Assembly (NCBI GenBank): GCA_034926785.1 | Contig: JAYFQU010000058.1 | Coordinates: forward strand, 1 to 34,583 | Reading direction: 5' to 3' | DNA: 34,583 bases | From: UBA7703 sp034926785 | GTDB taxonomy: Bacteria; Bacillota; Clostridia; Christensenellales; CAG-138 | Part shown: one piece after another, positions 1 through 8,012 of the stretch | Layout of the letters: every line of letters starts with the position of its first letter | Numbering within the stretch: position 1 is the first letter of the stretch | Program-made: the position numbers and the translations under genes | Notes under the pieces: model-generated | Database searches by the model: none | What the model was told of the DNA's origin: nothing | Seen by the model: only the letters and a program-made list of their open reading frames with translations

Positions 1-137
1 ATGGGTTTTACTTTGGGTTAAAATGACGCGAATCGCGCCATTTTTTCACAAATTCGGCGAATGAATCGCCAAATTTGAAGGAACATGGGGGATTTTCGAA
101 ATCCCCCAAACCCCCTACTGGGTTTGTTGATGCTCTG
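1..137 (+). repeat. Element A, copy 1 (5' end cut by the window)
   Basis: Non-coding dispersed repeat, the first of three copies (others at 11032-11180 and 34444-34583). It carries stacked hairpins: a CGCG/CGCG hairpin near 28-38, a GGCGA/TCGCC hairpin near 57-71, and a perfect inverted repeat (arms GGGGGATTT and AAATCCCCC) at 87-107. The core ends in CTCTG at 137. By comparison with copy 3 the first 33 nt of the core lie before position 1. Bases 1-107 are identical to 34477-34583. Confidence 0.9.
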
Positions 138-163
138 AGCGAAGGCAATTGCCTTCGCTTTTG
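138..163 (+). terminator. Palindrome abutting element A copy 1
   Basis: Perfect 22-nt palindrome at 138-159 (half-site AGCGAAGGCAA) followed by TTTT at 159-162. It reads as an intrinsic terminator on the plus strand, presumably for a gene ending before the window. It touches the 3' end of element A directly. Confidence 0.6.
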
Positions 164-376
164 TTCAAAAAGATTCCATTTTTTCACGATATTTTTTCTG
201 GCGCGGCAAAGGCGCAGCGTGTTACGATATTTTTACGTGATATCAAAAACTTCATATCGGAACAACCCATGACGAAGAGCGGGTCAAACTCAACGACGGA
301 ACCTCACGCGGCTGCCGCTGAATCTGACGCTTCCAACCCGTGCTGATATCCCAGTTTGCATCCTAGGAGGGATACC
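164..376 (+). other. Leader region before the DUF1576 gene
   Basis: About 210 nt with no convincing gene. It is AT-rich at 164-270. A 25-codon ORF at 270-347 has no good ribosome site and I do not call it. I see no clear -35/-10 pair. An AGGAGGG Shine-Dalgarno site lies at 365-371, five bases before the ATG at 377. Confidence 0.5.
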
Positions 377-1765
377 ATGACCAGGCTGACACTCAATCGC
401 CGAGCTGCTCCGTTTCAGACGCAATCGCAGGCGCCGTTTGGCGCGGCAGATCTACAAAACGAATCAGGCGCTCACCGGAGACTCAACCAAAACGAAAACG
501 CTTACCTATATGGCGCAATGACCTGCGTTGCCCTACTGTTTGTCGCGTTCGGCTCTTTGCAGGACAGCCCGCAGGCAATCCTCGCCGGATTCGGGCGTAT
601 CATCCGCTCCACCAATATCCTCATTACGGATTACATCGCGCTCGGCGGCGTTGGCGCCGCCTTTATCAACGCTGGGCTTTTGATGCTGACCTCGATCGGA
701 ATACTCTTTGGTATTCGTGCAAAAGCGCGCGGCATCACGGTTGCCGCCGTATTTCTCATGGGCAGTTTCGGCCTGTTCGGGAAGAATATCTACAACGTCT
801 GGCCGATCATCTTTGGAACCTGGCTCTATACGCGCCTGAAGAAAGAATCGTTTGGTCAACATGTTTACACCGCGCTGTTTGCAACGGCTCTCGCCCCAAT
901 CGTAACCGAATGTGCGTTTGTGCTGCGTCTGCCGAATCCGGTCGGCATGGCGCTCGGGTTTCTCGTTGGCGTCAGCACCGGGTTGATCATTCCGCCGCTC
1001 GCCGCGCATCTCAAGAGCGTGCATCGCGGCTTCAGCCTCTATAATGTCGGCTTTGCCGCCGGTATCCTCGGGACCGTTTATGTATCCCTGCTCAAATCCT
1101 ATGGCTATGTTACGGGCAGTAATCTGATTTGGAGCACGGGGAACGACCGGCTGTTTGGCGTGTTTCTTTTCGTGCTGTTTTCGTTACTGCTGCTGCTCGG
1201 CCTCCTTGGCGGACGGCGTCAGCTCGCCGGGCTTCGCGTAATCTTTTCCTCCAGCGGCGTATTTGAGAGCGACTTTCTGTTTCTTGGCGGGGCCGGTGCG
1301 TCGCTCGTCAACATGGGGATTAACGGCCTTGTTGCGACGGGTTATGTCCTGCTGGTCGGCGGCCCGCTCAACGGGCCTACCATCGGCGGCATCCTCACCA
1401 TCGTTGGATTCGGGGCCTGCGGCAAACACGCGGGCAATGTGATCCCCGTATTGCTTGGCGTGGTGATTGGCAGCTTCACCAAGGTTTGGAATATTGACGA
1501 TCCTTCGGTGCTGCTCGCGGCGTTGTTTGGTACGAGTCTTGCACCCATTGCGGGATATTACGGCTGGGTCTGGGGCATTGTTGCGGGATTTCTGAATTCC
1601 TCCGTCGCGCTGTGCTCCGGCGTGCTACACGGCGGCATGAACCTCTACAACACCGGATTCTCAACGGGCATTGTCGCGGCATTTCTCGTGCCGCTGATGG
1701 ATGCGCTTCCGATCGGAAAGCGCGTGGATCAACCGAATATCAAAAGCGGGGTGGGCTTTGATTAG
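377..1765 (+). CDS. DUF1576 family multi-pass membrane protein
   Basis: 462-residue hydrophobic protein of unknown function. The start at 377 is chosen because AGGAGGG lies at 365-371; the in-frame ATG at 356 is upstream of that site. After a polar N-terminus of about 45 residues there are roughly ten membrane segments. The protein has an internal duplication. The first half has GGVGAAFINAGLLML and GFSLYNVGFAAGI; the second has GGAGASLVNMGINGL and GMNLYNTGFSTGI. Such repeated halves are common in transporters with inverted or tandem repeats. I recognise this as the DUF1576 family of Firmicutes; transport is plausible but unproven. It is monocistronic, with a terminator at 1816-1840. Confidence 0.8.
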   Translation: MTRLTLNRRAAPFQTQSQAPFGAADLQNESGAHRRLNQNENAYLYGAMTCVALLFVAFGSLQDSPQAILAGFGRIIRSTNILITDYIALGGVGAAFINAGLLMLTSIGILFGIRAKARGITVAAVFLMGSFGLFGKNIYNVWPIIFGTWLYTRLKKESFGQHVYTALFATALAPIVTECAFVLRLPNPVGMALGFLVGVSTGLIIPPLAAHLKSVHRGFSLYNVGFAAGILGTVYVSLLKSYGYVTGSNLIWSTGNDRLFGVFLFVLFSLLLLLGLLGGRRQLAGLRVIFSSSGVFESDFLFLGGAGASLVNMGINGLVATGYVLLVGGPLNGPTIGGILTIVGFGACGKHAGNVIPVLLGVVIGSFTKVWNIDDPSVLLAALFGTSLAPIAGYYGWVWGIVAGFLNSSVALCSGVLHGGMNLYNTGFSTGIVAAFLVPLMDALPIGKRVDQPNIKSGVGFD

Positions 1766-1815
1766 CGAGTCGGCGGACATTGCGGGGTTACCGCCGATTG
1801 GATTTCGCACGGAAG

Positions 1816-1840
1816 GCCGCGGCTGGCACGCGGCTTTTTT
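1816..1840 (+). terminator. Intrinsic terminator after the DUF1576 gene
   Basis: Stem GCCGCG (1816-1821), 7-nt loop, CGCGGC (1829-1834), then six T (1835-1840). Confidence 0.85.
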
Positions 1841-1951
1841 CGTGCCGGAAGAACCGGAAACATGATGCTTTTTTTGCAGATCCTATCATGAAACCAACCG
1901 CACAAGACGCAGCCGCGCGATAAATATGTAACGGCGCTGCGGGGGAATCAG

Positions 1952-1980
1952 TTGACGCGGTAACGGCGTAATATTACAAT
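1952..1980 (+). promoter_or_regulatory. Sigma-A type promoter for the first diguanylate cyclase
   Basis: TTGACG (1952-1957), 17-nt spacer, TACAAT (1975-1980). Transcription would begin near 1987 and leave a leader of about 124 nt before the ATG at 2111. I looked for a c-di-GMP riboswitch in that leader and did not recognise one. Confidence 0.65.
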
Positions 1981-2110
1981 TAGCACATCGGGGCCGAGGG
2001 ATTCGTCGCGGATTAACGCTTTTCCCGCTGCAAAAATCGGCCTTTGACGAGCAGAAATCTTGACTGTTCACCGCATTCCATCGATTGATTCCGAAAGTTG
2101 GTTATGACGC

Positions 2111-3229
2111 ATGAAAAACGAAAAAATCAACGCTTTTCTTGCCTCCTTTCAAAACAAGCACTCGCCAAACGAAGCAAAAAGTGCGGCTAATCTGCTGATT
2201 TTTCAGCTGATCTATCTAGCGTTGCTTCTGGGAACCATGATTTTTGTCATCTGCGTGAACCGGGGGGAGCGGCTGTGGCTATACCTGCTGCTGGTCGGCG
2301 CGATCATGCTTATCGTCGCGCTCGGGCTGATTTATAATCTGAAGGCGAACCATCGCGCTTCAACCTGGCTGACCGCTGTTTGTATGGTGCTCGGGCCGTG
2401 GGCGTCCATCCTGCTCGATCCGGCGGTGCTGGCGGGGGATTTTGTGCCGCTCATCTATATCGGCCTCTCGATCCAGCTCTCTTCCATTCTGCTGCGGGAG
2501 CGTATTACGATTATCATATCCATTCTGCAATTTTGCGGGGTGATCGCGGTCGTCTGCCTCAGCCCGGCATTTCGCGCGATCAACTGGCCGAGCCTTGTCG
2601 CGTTTATCGTGTTTACCGCCGTCATTGGCATTTTGTATGGGTTCTCCAACAGAAGGCAGCTCCGGGAGATTGAGTCACAGCGGAATAAGCTGCTGCAGGA
2701 TGAGGCTAAGCTTCGGGAACTTTCCGTGCGGGATCCGCTCACGGGGCTGTTTAACCGGCGGTATATGGAGGAGACCTTTGACCGTGAGATTAACCGTGCG
2801 ATTCGAAAGCAGCAACCGCTCGCGGTCATCATGACGGATATTGACGGGTTTAAGTCGATCAACGATCTGGCCGGACACGTGTTGGGGGATAGGGCGCTGA
2901 TACAGGTTTCGGCATATTTTATGAGCAGCGTTCGCGCTTCCGATGTCGCTTGCCGCTTTGGCGGGGACGAATTTTGCCTGATTCTTCCGGATTGCGCGCT
3001 GGAGGAGGGGATCCGGCGCGCAAACATGCTCCGCCAGGGAATCGAACAGCTGTTGTTTGACGAAGTCGAGCAGACCGGCATCAGCGGGGTGACCATGTCC
3101 TTTGGCGTTGCCGCGCTGCCGGAGCACGGCGTCACGCGGGAGGCGCTTCTCAGCGCGGCGGACAGCGCGCTCTATTCCGCCAAACGCGAGGGGAGAAACC
3201 GCGTGCACGGCTGGCATATTCGGCGTTAG
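2111..3229 (+). CDS. Membrane-bound diguanylate cyclase (GGDEF)
   Basis: 372 residues. Residues about 27-178 form five or six membrane helices without a sensor domain I recognise. A short coiled linker (about 180-203) leads to a GGDEF domain. The active-site motif is FGGDEF with GGDEF at 284-288, and the preceding RDPLTGLFNRR (207-217) is typical. R275 and D278 form an RxxD inhibitory site exactly five residues before GGDEF, so feedback inhibition by c-di-GMP is expected. The family makes c-di-GMP from two GTP at the membrane. The start has only a weak ribosome site. The gene is followed at once by a decayed EAL domain (3265-3785), which suggests it was once a GGDEF-EAL protein or was next to an EAL gene. 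Confidence 0.92.
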   Translation: MKNEKINAFLASFQNKHSPNEAKSAANLLIFQLIYLALLLGTMIFVICVNRGERLWLYLLLVGAIMLIVALGLIYNLKANHRASTWLTAVCMVLGPWASILLDPAVLAGDFVPLIYIGLSIQLSSILLRERITIIISILQFCGVIAVVCLSPAFRAINWPSLVAFIVFTAVIGILYGFSNRRQLREIESQRNKLLQDEAKLRELSVRDPLTGLFNRRYMEETFDREINRAIRKQQPLAVIMTDIDGFKSINDLAGHVLGDRALIQVSAYFMSSVRASDVACRFGGDEFCLILPDCALEEGIRRANMLRQGIEQLLFDEVEQTGISGVTMSFGVAALPEHGVTREALLSAADSALYSAKREGRNRVHGWHIRR

Positions 3230-3264
3230 GTGCATGTCACGGTAAGCATCGCAAAAAGGAAGGC

Positions 3265-3785
3265 AACGTCTCCGCCATTCAACTCTTTGCGGATGGATTT
3301 GTGGAGGAGTTGCTCGCCATTCTGAGAGAAAACGATCGATCGCCGCGGCAGCTGGAGCTGGAGATTACCGAGTCCGTGCTACTCAATCACGAGCGCAGCG
3401 CCATACAAAACTCAATGCGCTGTATGCGCATGGCGTGCGTATTGCGCTGGGCGACTTTGGAACGGGGTTTTCCTCTTTGAGCCTGTTAAAGGGCCTGAAG
3501 ATTACAACGCGAAAGATCGATCGGCCATTTGTTCAGGACAAAAAGAACCTGGCGCTGATGGAAATGATGGTGCGGCTAGGACATATGTTGGGCAGCCAGA
3601 CGGTTGCCGAAGGCGTTGAGGCCGAAGAACAGATGCGCGATGCCCGCAGTCTCGGCAGCGAGCGGATACAAGGATACGTTACCGCACGTCCGATGCCGCT
3701 TCTCATGTTGCGACGGTTTATCGAGATGCGGACGGAGCAAGAAAACGGACCTAGGCCGCCCCAAAGCGAGGGGGAGACAGCGTAA
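3265..3785 (+). pseudogene. Decayed EAL (c-di-GMP phosphodiesterase) domain remnant
   Basis: Two reading frames together give the C-terminal part of an EAL domain. One frame, from about 3265, reads NVSAIQLFADGFVEELL and then LELEITESVLL. After a frameshift in an A-run near 3406-3411 the other frame reads YAHGVRIALGDFGTGFSSL, KIDRPFVQD, TVAEGVEAEEQM and IQGYVTARPMP, ending with TAA at 3783-3785. The N-terminal third, including the EAL motif itself, is absent. The normally conserved DD pair (DDFGTG) is GD here. Deletion, frameshift and active-site loss all point to a pseudogene with no phosphodiesterase activity. It begins about 35 nt after the stop of the upstream GGDEF gene. Confidence 0.85.
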
Positions 3786-3946
3786 CCGCTCTTTGCCGTT
3801 ATCCTCGGATTCCGAACGGTAAAGAACTGCAAAAAAACCATCCGGCTCCAGACGGTCCGTCACGGCGGCAAAGCAACCGCGGCCGGAATCGATGCGTACG
3901 GGGCCGCGGACATCGCCAATCCCAAAATTGTTTGACGAACGGAGCG
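3752..3946 (+). repeat. Repeat B, copy 1 (diverged)
   Basis: Aligns by eye with 11202-11394 over about 190 nt with roughly 70-75% identity. Shared anchors include AACCGCT, TCCGAACGG, AAAGA-CTGC, GTCCGTC, GGCAAAGC, GGGCCGCGG and a final AATCCC...TTTGAC block. It begins within the last codons of the EAL remnant. Confidence 0.65.
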
Positions 3947-4137
3947 CGCCAATCGCCGGCGTGCTTTTTCTGCTCTGCCCGCCGGGCAGCTAACGCCTAT
4001 TTTCTGTTTCTTGGAGGCGGCGCTTTGTGGTAAAATAACCATACGCCCCGCTTTTTTTAAATTGTGGGTGCAATCTGCGCGGCGCGGGAGGCAACCGCCT
4101 TCTTATGCGGTGTGGCGCAGAGGAATAAGGAGCAAAC
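3947..4137 (+). other. Intergenic leader of tex
   Basis: No gene seen. It holds a small hairpin (CTGCCC-GCC-GGGCAG, about 3975-3989) without a T-run. A weak promoter candidate is TTCTTG (4008-4013), 17-nt spacer, TAAAAT (4031-4036). A ribosome site AAGGAG precedes the tex ATG. Confidence 0.4.
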
Positions 4138-6291
4138 ATGGAGACAGAGATTCAACTTCTCGCAAGGGAATTTAACAAGAGCGAAACACACGTGAAAAAC
4201 GTTGTCGATCTGGTTGACGAGGGATATACCATCCCGTTCATCGCGCGCTATCGCAAGGAGATGCATGGAACGATGGATGACACCACCCTCCGGGACCTTT
4301 TTGAGCGGCTCACCTATCTCCGAAATCTCGCCCAGCGGCGGGAGGAGATAAAGAAGGCCATCTCCGCCCAGGACAAGCTCACGGAGGAGCTCAACCGTCA
4401 GATTGACGAGGCGAAGACCCTCGCCGTACTGGAGGATCTGTATCGTCCCTATAAACAAAAGCGGCGTACGCGCGCAACCATCGCAAAGGAAAAAGGACTG
4501 GAGCCGCTCGCGACGCAAATCTTCGCGCAGGGGCGGGAACTGCCTCCGCTGGAGGTGCTCGCTGGCGCGTTTATCGACCCTGAAAAGGGAGTGAATTCCG
4601 TGGAGGAGGCGCTCGCGGGCGCGTCCGATATCATCGCGGAGGCGATCTCCGAGGATGCCGGCATCCGCCAGAAACTGCGCGATGCGATCACGAAAAACGC
4701 AAAGATCGGCTCCGTCGCCGCCAAGGAAGAGGACTCGGTCTATCGGCTCTATTATCAGTTTGATCAACCGATGACAAAGCTCCAGAGCCACCAGATTCTC
4801 GCGATCAACCGCGGGGAGAAGGAAGGGTTCCTCAAGGTCAATCTGGATTTGGATCGGGAACTCGCGCTCGATGCAGTGAAGCGCTCCGCCGTCAAGGCAA
4901 ACAACGACGCGGGCAAATTTGTTGATGCCGCGGCAGAGGACGCGTATGACCGTCTGATCTTCCCCAGCGTGGAGCGCGAAACGCGCAATGCGCTGACCGA
5001 TCTTGCCAACGAGGGCGCAATACATAACTTCGCGCTCAACCTCAAACCCCTTTTGATGCAGCCGCCTGTCAAGGGGCACGTGACGATGGGGCTCGATCCG
5101 GGTTATCGCAATGGCTGCAAGGTTGCCGTGGTCAGCGATACGGGTAAGGTGCTCGACACGGCGGTGGTCTATCCTACCTTCGGCGAACGGCAGAAGGAGG
5201 AGGCAATTGAAAAGCTGGAATCGCTTGTGAAGAAACACGCGGTGGAGCATATTGCAATCGGCAACGGAACCGCCTCCCGTGAAACGGAGCAGATGACCGT
5301 GGAGCTCATCACCCGCGCAAAGGGCGTGAGCTATATGATCGTCAACGAGGCGGGCGCGTCCGTCTATTCTGCGAGCAAGCTCGCCGCGGAGGAGTTCCCG
5401 CAGTACGACGTCAACCTGCGTTCGGCGGTATCCATCGCGCGGAGGCTCCAGGATCCCTTGGCGGAGCTGGTTAAGATCGATCCCAAGGCCATTGGCGTAG
5501 GGCAATATCAGCACGATATGCCGCAAAAACGGCTGAGCGAAACCCTCGAGGGCGTGGTGGAGGACTGCGTCAACGCCGTCGGCGTGGACGTCAACACCGC
5601 GTCGCCTTCCCTGCTGCGCCAGGTTGCGGGGCTGAACGAAACGCTCGCGAAAAATATCGTCGCTTACCGCGAGGAGAATGGCGCGTTCATGGGCCGCAAG
5701 CAGCTCATGAAAGTGCCGAAAATGGGGCCGAAGGCGTTCGAGCAGTGCGCGGGATTCCTCCGCGTGCCGGAGAGCAAGCTGGTGTTTGACAACACGGGCG
5801 TGCACCCGGAGAGCTATGCCGCGGCGGAGAAGATGCTCAACCTCACGGGGTATCAGCTGGCGGATGTTGCGGCGGGAAGAATTGCCGACCTTCCGGAGCG
5901 CGTCAAAAAATATGGCGAAGGCAAGCTCGCGGCCGACTGCGGCGTGGGGCTGCCGACCCTTAAGGACGTGGTCAAGGAACTTGTCAAGCCCGGAAGAGAC
6001 CCGCGCGACGAGTTGCCAAAGCCGGTTCTGCGCACGGATGTGCTGGATATCAAGGATATCGTGCCCGGCATGATCCTCACCGGAACGGTACGCAACGTGA
6101 TTGACTTTGGCGTATTCGTCGATATCGGCGTGCATCAGGACGGGCTTGTGCATATCTCGGAGATCGTCAACCGTTTCATCAAGCATCCCTCCGAGGTGGT
6201 GTCCATCGGTGATGTCGTCAAGGTGGTTGTGCTGGGCGTGGATGTCGCAAAAAAGCGCATCTCGCTCTCGATGAAGCAGGTACAGGAATAA
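4138..6291 (+). CDS. tex: Tex, RNA-binding S1-domain accessory protein
   Basis: 717 residues, the usual Tex length. The order matches the family. There is an N-terminal helical region with YTIPFIARYRKEMHG. A YqgF/RNase H-like fold follows, marked by GLDPGYRNGCKVAVV and AIGNGTASRETEQ. A helix-hairpin-helix pair comes next (NTASPSLLRQVAGL and QLMKVPKMGPKAFEQCAGFL). The C-terminal S1 domain starts about residue 640 (GMILTGTVRNVIDFGVFVDI). Tex is a conserved nucleic-acid-binding protein linked to transcription and RNA handling in the cytoplasm. The start is supported by AAGGAG a few bases upstream. The XdhC-type gene follows after 63 nt and may be co-transcribed. Confidence 0.96.
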   Translation: METEIQLLAREFNKSETHVKNVVDLVDEGYTIPFIARYRKEMHGTMDDTTLRDLFERLTYLRNLAQRREEIKKAISAQDKLTEELNRQIDEAKTLAVLEDLYRPYKQKRRTRATIAKEKGLEPLATQIFAQGRELPPLEVLAGAFIDPEKGVNSVEEALAGASDIIAEAISEDAGIRQKLRDAITKNAKIGSVAAKEEDSVYRLYYQFDQPMTKLQSHQILAINRGEKEGFLKVNLDLDRELALDAVKRSAVKANNDAGKFVDAAAEDAYDRLIFPSVERETRNALTDLANEGAIHNFALNLKPLLMQPPVKGHVTMGLDPGYRNGCKVAVVSDTGKVLDTAVVYPTFGERQKEEAIEKLESLVKKHAVEHIAIGNGTASRETEQMTVELITRAKGVSYMIVNEAGASVYSASKLAAEEFPQYDVNLRSAVSIARRLQDPLAELVKIDPKAIGVGQYQHDMPQKRLSETLEGVVEDCVNAVGVDVNTASPSLLRQVAGLNETLAKNIVAYREENGAFMGRKQLMKVPKMGPKAFEQCAGFLRVPESKLVFDNTGVHPESYAAAEKMLNLTGYQLADVAAGRIADLPERVKKYGEGKLAADCGVGLPTLKDVVKELVKPGRDPRDELPKPVLRTDVLDIKDIVPGMILTGTVRNVIDFGVFVDIGVHQDGLVHISEIVNRFIKHPSEVVSIGDVVKVVVLGVDVAKKRISLSMKQVQE

Positions 6292-6354
6292 GAAGCATTT
6301 TTTGTCGGAATCACGGAGAGCGCGTCTCGCTGAGACGGGTGGAAAGGGGAACAA

Positions 6355-7275
6355 ATGCGGGTGATCAATCTCGCTATGGAGGGCGGCGCGCCCGCCGAGC
6401 TGGTGTTGAGCACAAGGGATGACTGCGGCGCTGAGAAGATCTATACGCGTGCGTTCCTTCCGCCCTGCCGGCTGATTCTGCTCGGTGGAGGACATGTATC
6501 CCAGCCGCTTTGTCGCTTTGCCGCCGATCTGGAGTTTGGCGTCACGGTGGTGGATGATCGCCCGAGCTTTGCCAACGCCGCGCGCTTCCCCGACGCGGAG
6601 CGTGTCGTCTGCGATTCATTTGTCAAGGCGATTGCCGATCTTGCCATCACACGCTATGATTTTGTCTGCGTGATCACGCGCGGACATCGCTATGACGCGG
6701 TTTGCCTGCGTGCGCTCTTTGCGGGCGTGATGCCGCGGTATCTTGGGTTGATCGGCTCTAAACGCCGCACGATCGAGCTATTCGGCATGCTGGAGGAGGA
6801 GGGGGTAGATCGCGCGTGTATTAACCGCGTGCATACGCCCATCGGTCTGCCCATCGGTGCGGAAACGCCGAAGGAGATCGCGATTTCGATCCTCGCTGAG
6901 CTGATTCAGCAGCGCAGCAGCCGGAGCGTGGAACGGGAGGCGGAACGCCTCGCGCTGACCTCCCACGAGCCGGAGCTGCTTGCCTATCTGGCGGCGAATC
7001 GGGAGCCCTGCGCCCTCGCCGTCGTGGTGGAGAAGAGCGGGTCAACGCCCGTACCCACGGGCGCGGTGATGGCGGTGAACCAGCTTGGCGGCATCGTCGG
7101 TACCGTCGGCGGCGGCTGCGGCGAACACGAGATCCTCACGCACGCGCTAGAGGCCCTGCGCAGCGGTAGGCCGAGGCTTGTAGAGCTGGATATGTCCAAC
7201 GATGTTGCCGAGGAGGACGGAATGGTCTGCGGCGGCCGTATGCGAGTCTGGATTGAACCCTTTGCGCCGCAGTGA
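6355..7275 (+). CDS. XdhC/CoxI family protein with reversed domain order
   Basis: 306 residues. Residues about 35-170 form a Rossmann-type XdhC C-terminal domain (LILLGGGHVSQPLCR, then TVVDDRPSFANAARFP, and GLIGSKRR). Residues about 205-300 form the XdhC/CoxI N-terminal domain (KSGSTPVPTGAVMAV, GTVGGGCGEHEIL, and GMVCGGRMRVWIEP). In classical XdhC the CoxI-type domain comes first, so the order is swapped. The family handles molybdenum cofactor (sulfuration and insertion) for xanthine dehydrogenase-like hydroxylases. No such enzyme lies in the window, so its partner is unknown. The ribosome site GGAAAGGGG lies just upstream. Confidence 0.85.
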   Translation: MRVINLAMEGGAPAELVLSTRDDCGAEKIYTRAFLPPCRLILLGGGHVSQPLCRFAADLEFGVTVVDDRPSFANAARFPDAERVVCDSFVKAIADLAITRYDFVCVITRGHRYDAVCLRALFAGVMPRYLGLIGSKRRTIELFGMLEEEGVDRACINRVHTPIGLPIGAETPKEIAISILAELIQQRSSRSVEREAERLALTSHEPELLAYLAANREPCALAVVVEKSGSTPVPTGAVMAVNQLGGIVGTVGGGCGEHEILTHALEALRSGRPRLVELDMSNDVAEEDGMVCGGRMRVWIEPFAPQ

Positions 7276-7307
7276 CTGGGCAGGGCGGCCGAACGAAACC
7301 GAACGAA

Positions 7308-7355
7308 AACCCCATCCGTACGCGGCTCGTTCCGCTGGATGGGGTTGTTTGTCTT
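7308..7355. terminator. Bidirectional terminator between xdhC-like and rrf2-like genes
   Basis: Stem AACCCCATCC (7308-7317) pairs with GGATGGGGTT (7337-7346), flanked by A-rich and T-rich tracts. It lies between convergent genes ending at 7275 and 7382. Confidence 0.85.
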
Positions 7356-7381
7356 ATTTGATTATTGGGCAATGCGGTTTG

Positions 7382-7828
7382 CTAGATATAGAACATCACC
7401 GCACCGCCGCTCTTATGCCGCTCCGCCTCCTGAACCAATTCCTCAAGCGTGACGGCGGACAGCGTCTTTGCGACGGTTTCGTCCAGTGCATCGAACACGC
7501 CCAGACGGAGGGCATATTCGATCTCCGGCGCTTTTTCCGGCACCGTGTCCTCGGTTTTGTCAAACAGCCCCGTTTCGACGGAGGTGAGCACCTCCAGCGC
7601 GGAGATCTGCCGCGGAATTCGAGCGAGCTGATAACCGCCCTGTGCGCCTTTGACAGAGGTGACAATCTCGCCGCGCTTGAGCAGGGAAAAAACCTGCTCC
7701 AGATAGATTTTTGAGATGCCGAGTTTCTCCGATATGCTGATGAGCGTGATAAACTCCCCGTTTTGATACTGCTGCGCCATGCTGACGACGGCGGCAAGCG
7801 CATAACGGCCCTTCGCAGAAATCCGCAT
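7382..7828 (-). CDS. Rrf2 family transcriptional regulator
   Basis: 148 residues. The N-terminal winged helix is typical: MRISAKGRYALAAVV, then ISEKLGISKIYLEQVFSLL, then KGAQGGYQLAR. Fe-S sensing members (IscR, NsrR) carry three cysteines after the wing; this protein has no cysteine at all. It is therefore unlikely to bind a cluster and is probably a CymR-like or other ligand or partner-controlled repressor. AAGGAG precedes the start. It is divergent from tcdA and has a well-formed promoter with a dyad over it (7846-7865), which fits autoregulation. Confidence 0.9.
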   Translation of the reverse strand: MRISAKGRYALAAVVSMAQQYQNGEFITLISISEKLGISKIYLEQVFSLLKRGEIVTSVKGAQGGYQLARIPRQISALEVLTSVETGLFDKTEDTVPEKAPEIEYALRLGVFDALDETVAKTLSAVTLEELVQEAERHKSGGAVMFYI

Positions 7829-7845
7829 ACGGTTCTCCTTTTCCT

Positions 7846-7865
7846 ATAAAATCAGTATGTTTTAT
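7846..7865. promoter_or_regulatory. Candidate operator for the Rrf2-type regulator
   Basis: Inverted repeat ATAAAA (7846-7851), 8-nt spacer, TTTTAT (7860-7865). It overlaps the -10 box and start point of the regulator's own promoter, the usual place for an autorepressor. Confidence 0.45.
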
Positions 7866-7892
7866 GATAATGTGCGGGGACAAGCGTGTCAA
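7864..7892 (-). promoter_or_regulatory. Promoter of the rrf2-type gene
   Basis: On the minus strand: TTGACA (7892-7887), 17-nt spacer, TATCAT (7869-7864). A consensus -35 with ideal spacing. Confidence 0.75.
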
Positions 7893-7938
7893 GGGGTTTC
7901 TGAATTTCATATATTATTTGTCGTAAGAAGTCGCGCGG

Positions 7939-7967
7939 TTGACGGCGTTTGGGTTTGGCGGTATGAT
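7939..7967 (+). promoter_or_regulatory. Promoter of tcdA
   Basis: TTGACG (7939-7944), 17-nt spacer, TATGAT (7962-7967), 46 nt before the tcdA ATG. It lies back-to-back with the rrf2-type promoter. Confidence 0.7.
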
Positions 7968-8012
7968 GCCAGAGCGTGGCGGCTTTTTACGCCATGCGAA
8001 AGGATCGTTCAT

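Noticed and set aside
1981..2110. c-di-GMP riboswitch in the leader of the first GGDEF gene
   Set aside because: I could not match the conserved core of class I or II c-di-GMP riboswitches; only generic pairing is seen.
4057..6495. 812-codon open frame on the minus strand opposite tex
   Set aside because: It is the antisense shadow of tex, kept open by the codon bias. The translation is low-complexity (rich in R, H, L, D) with no recognisable domain.
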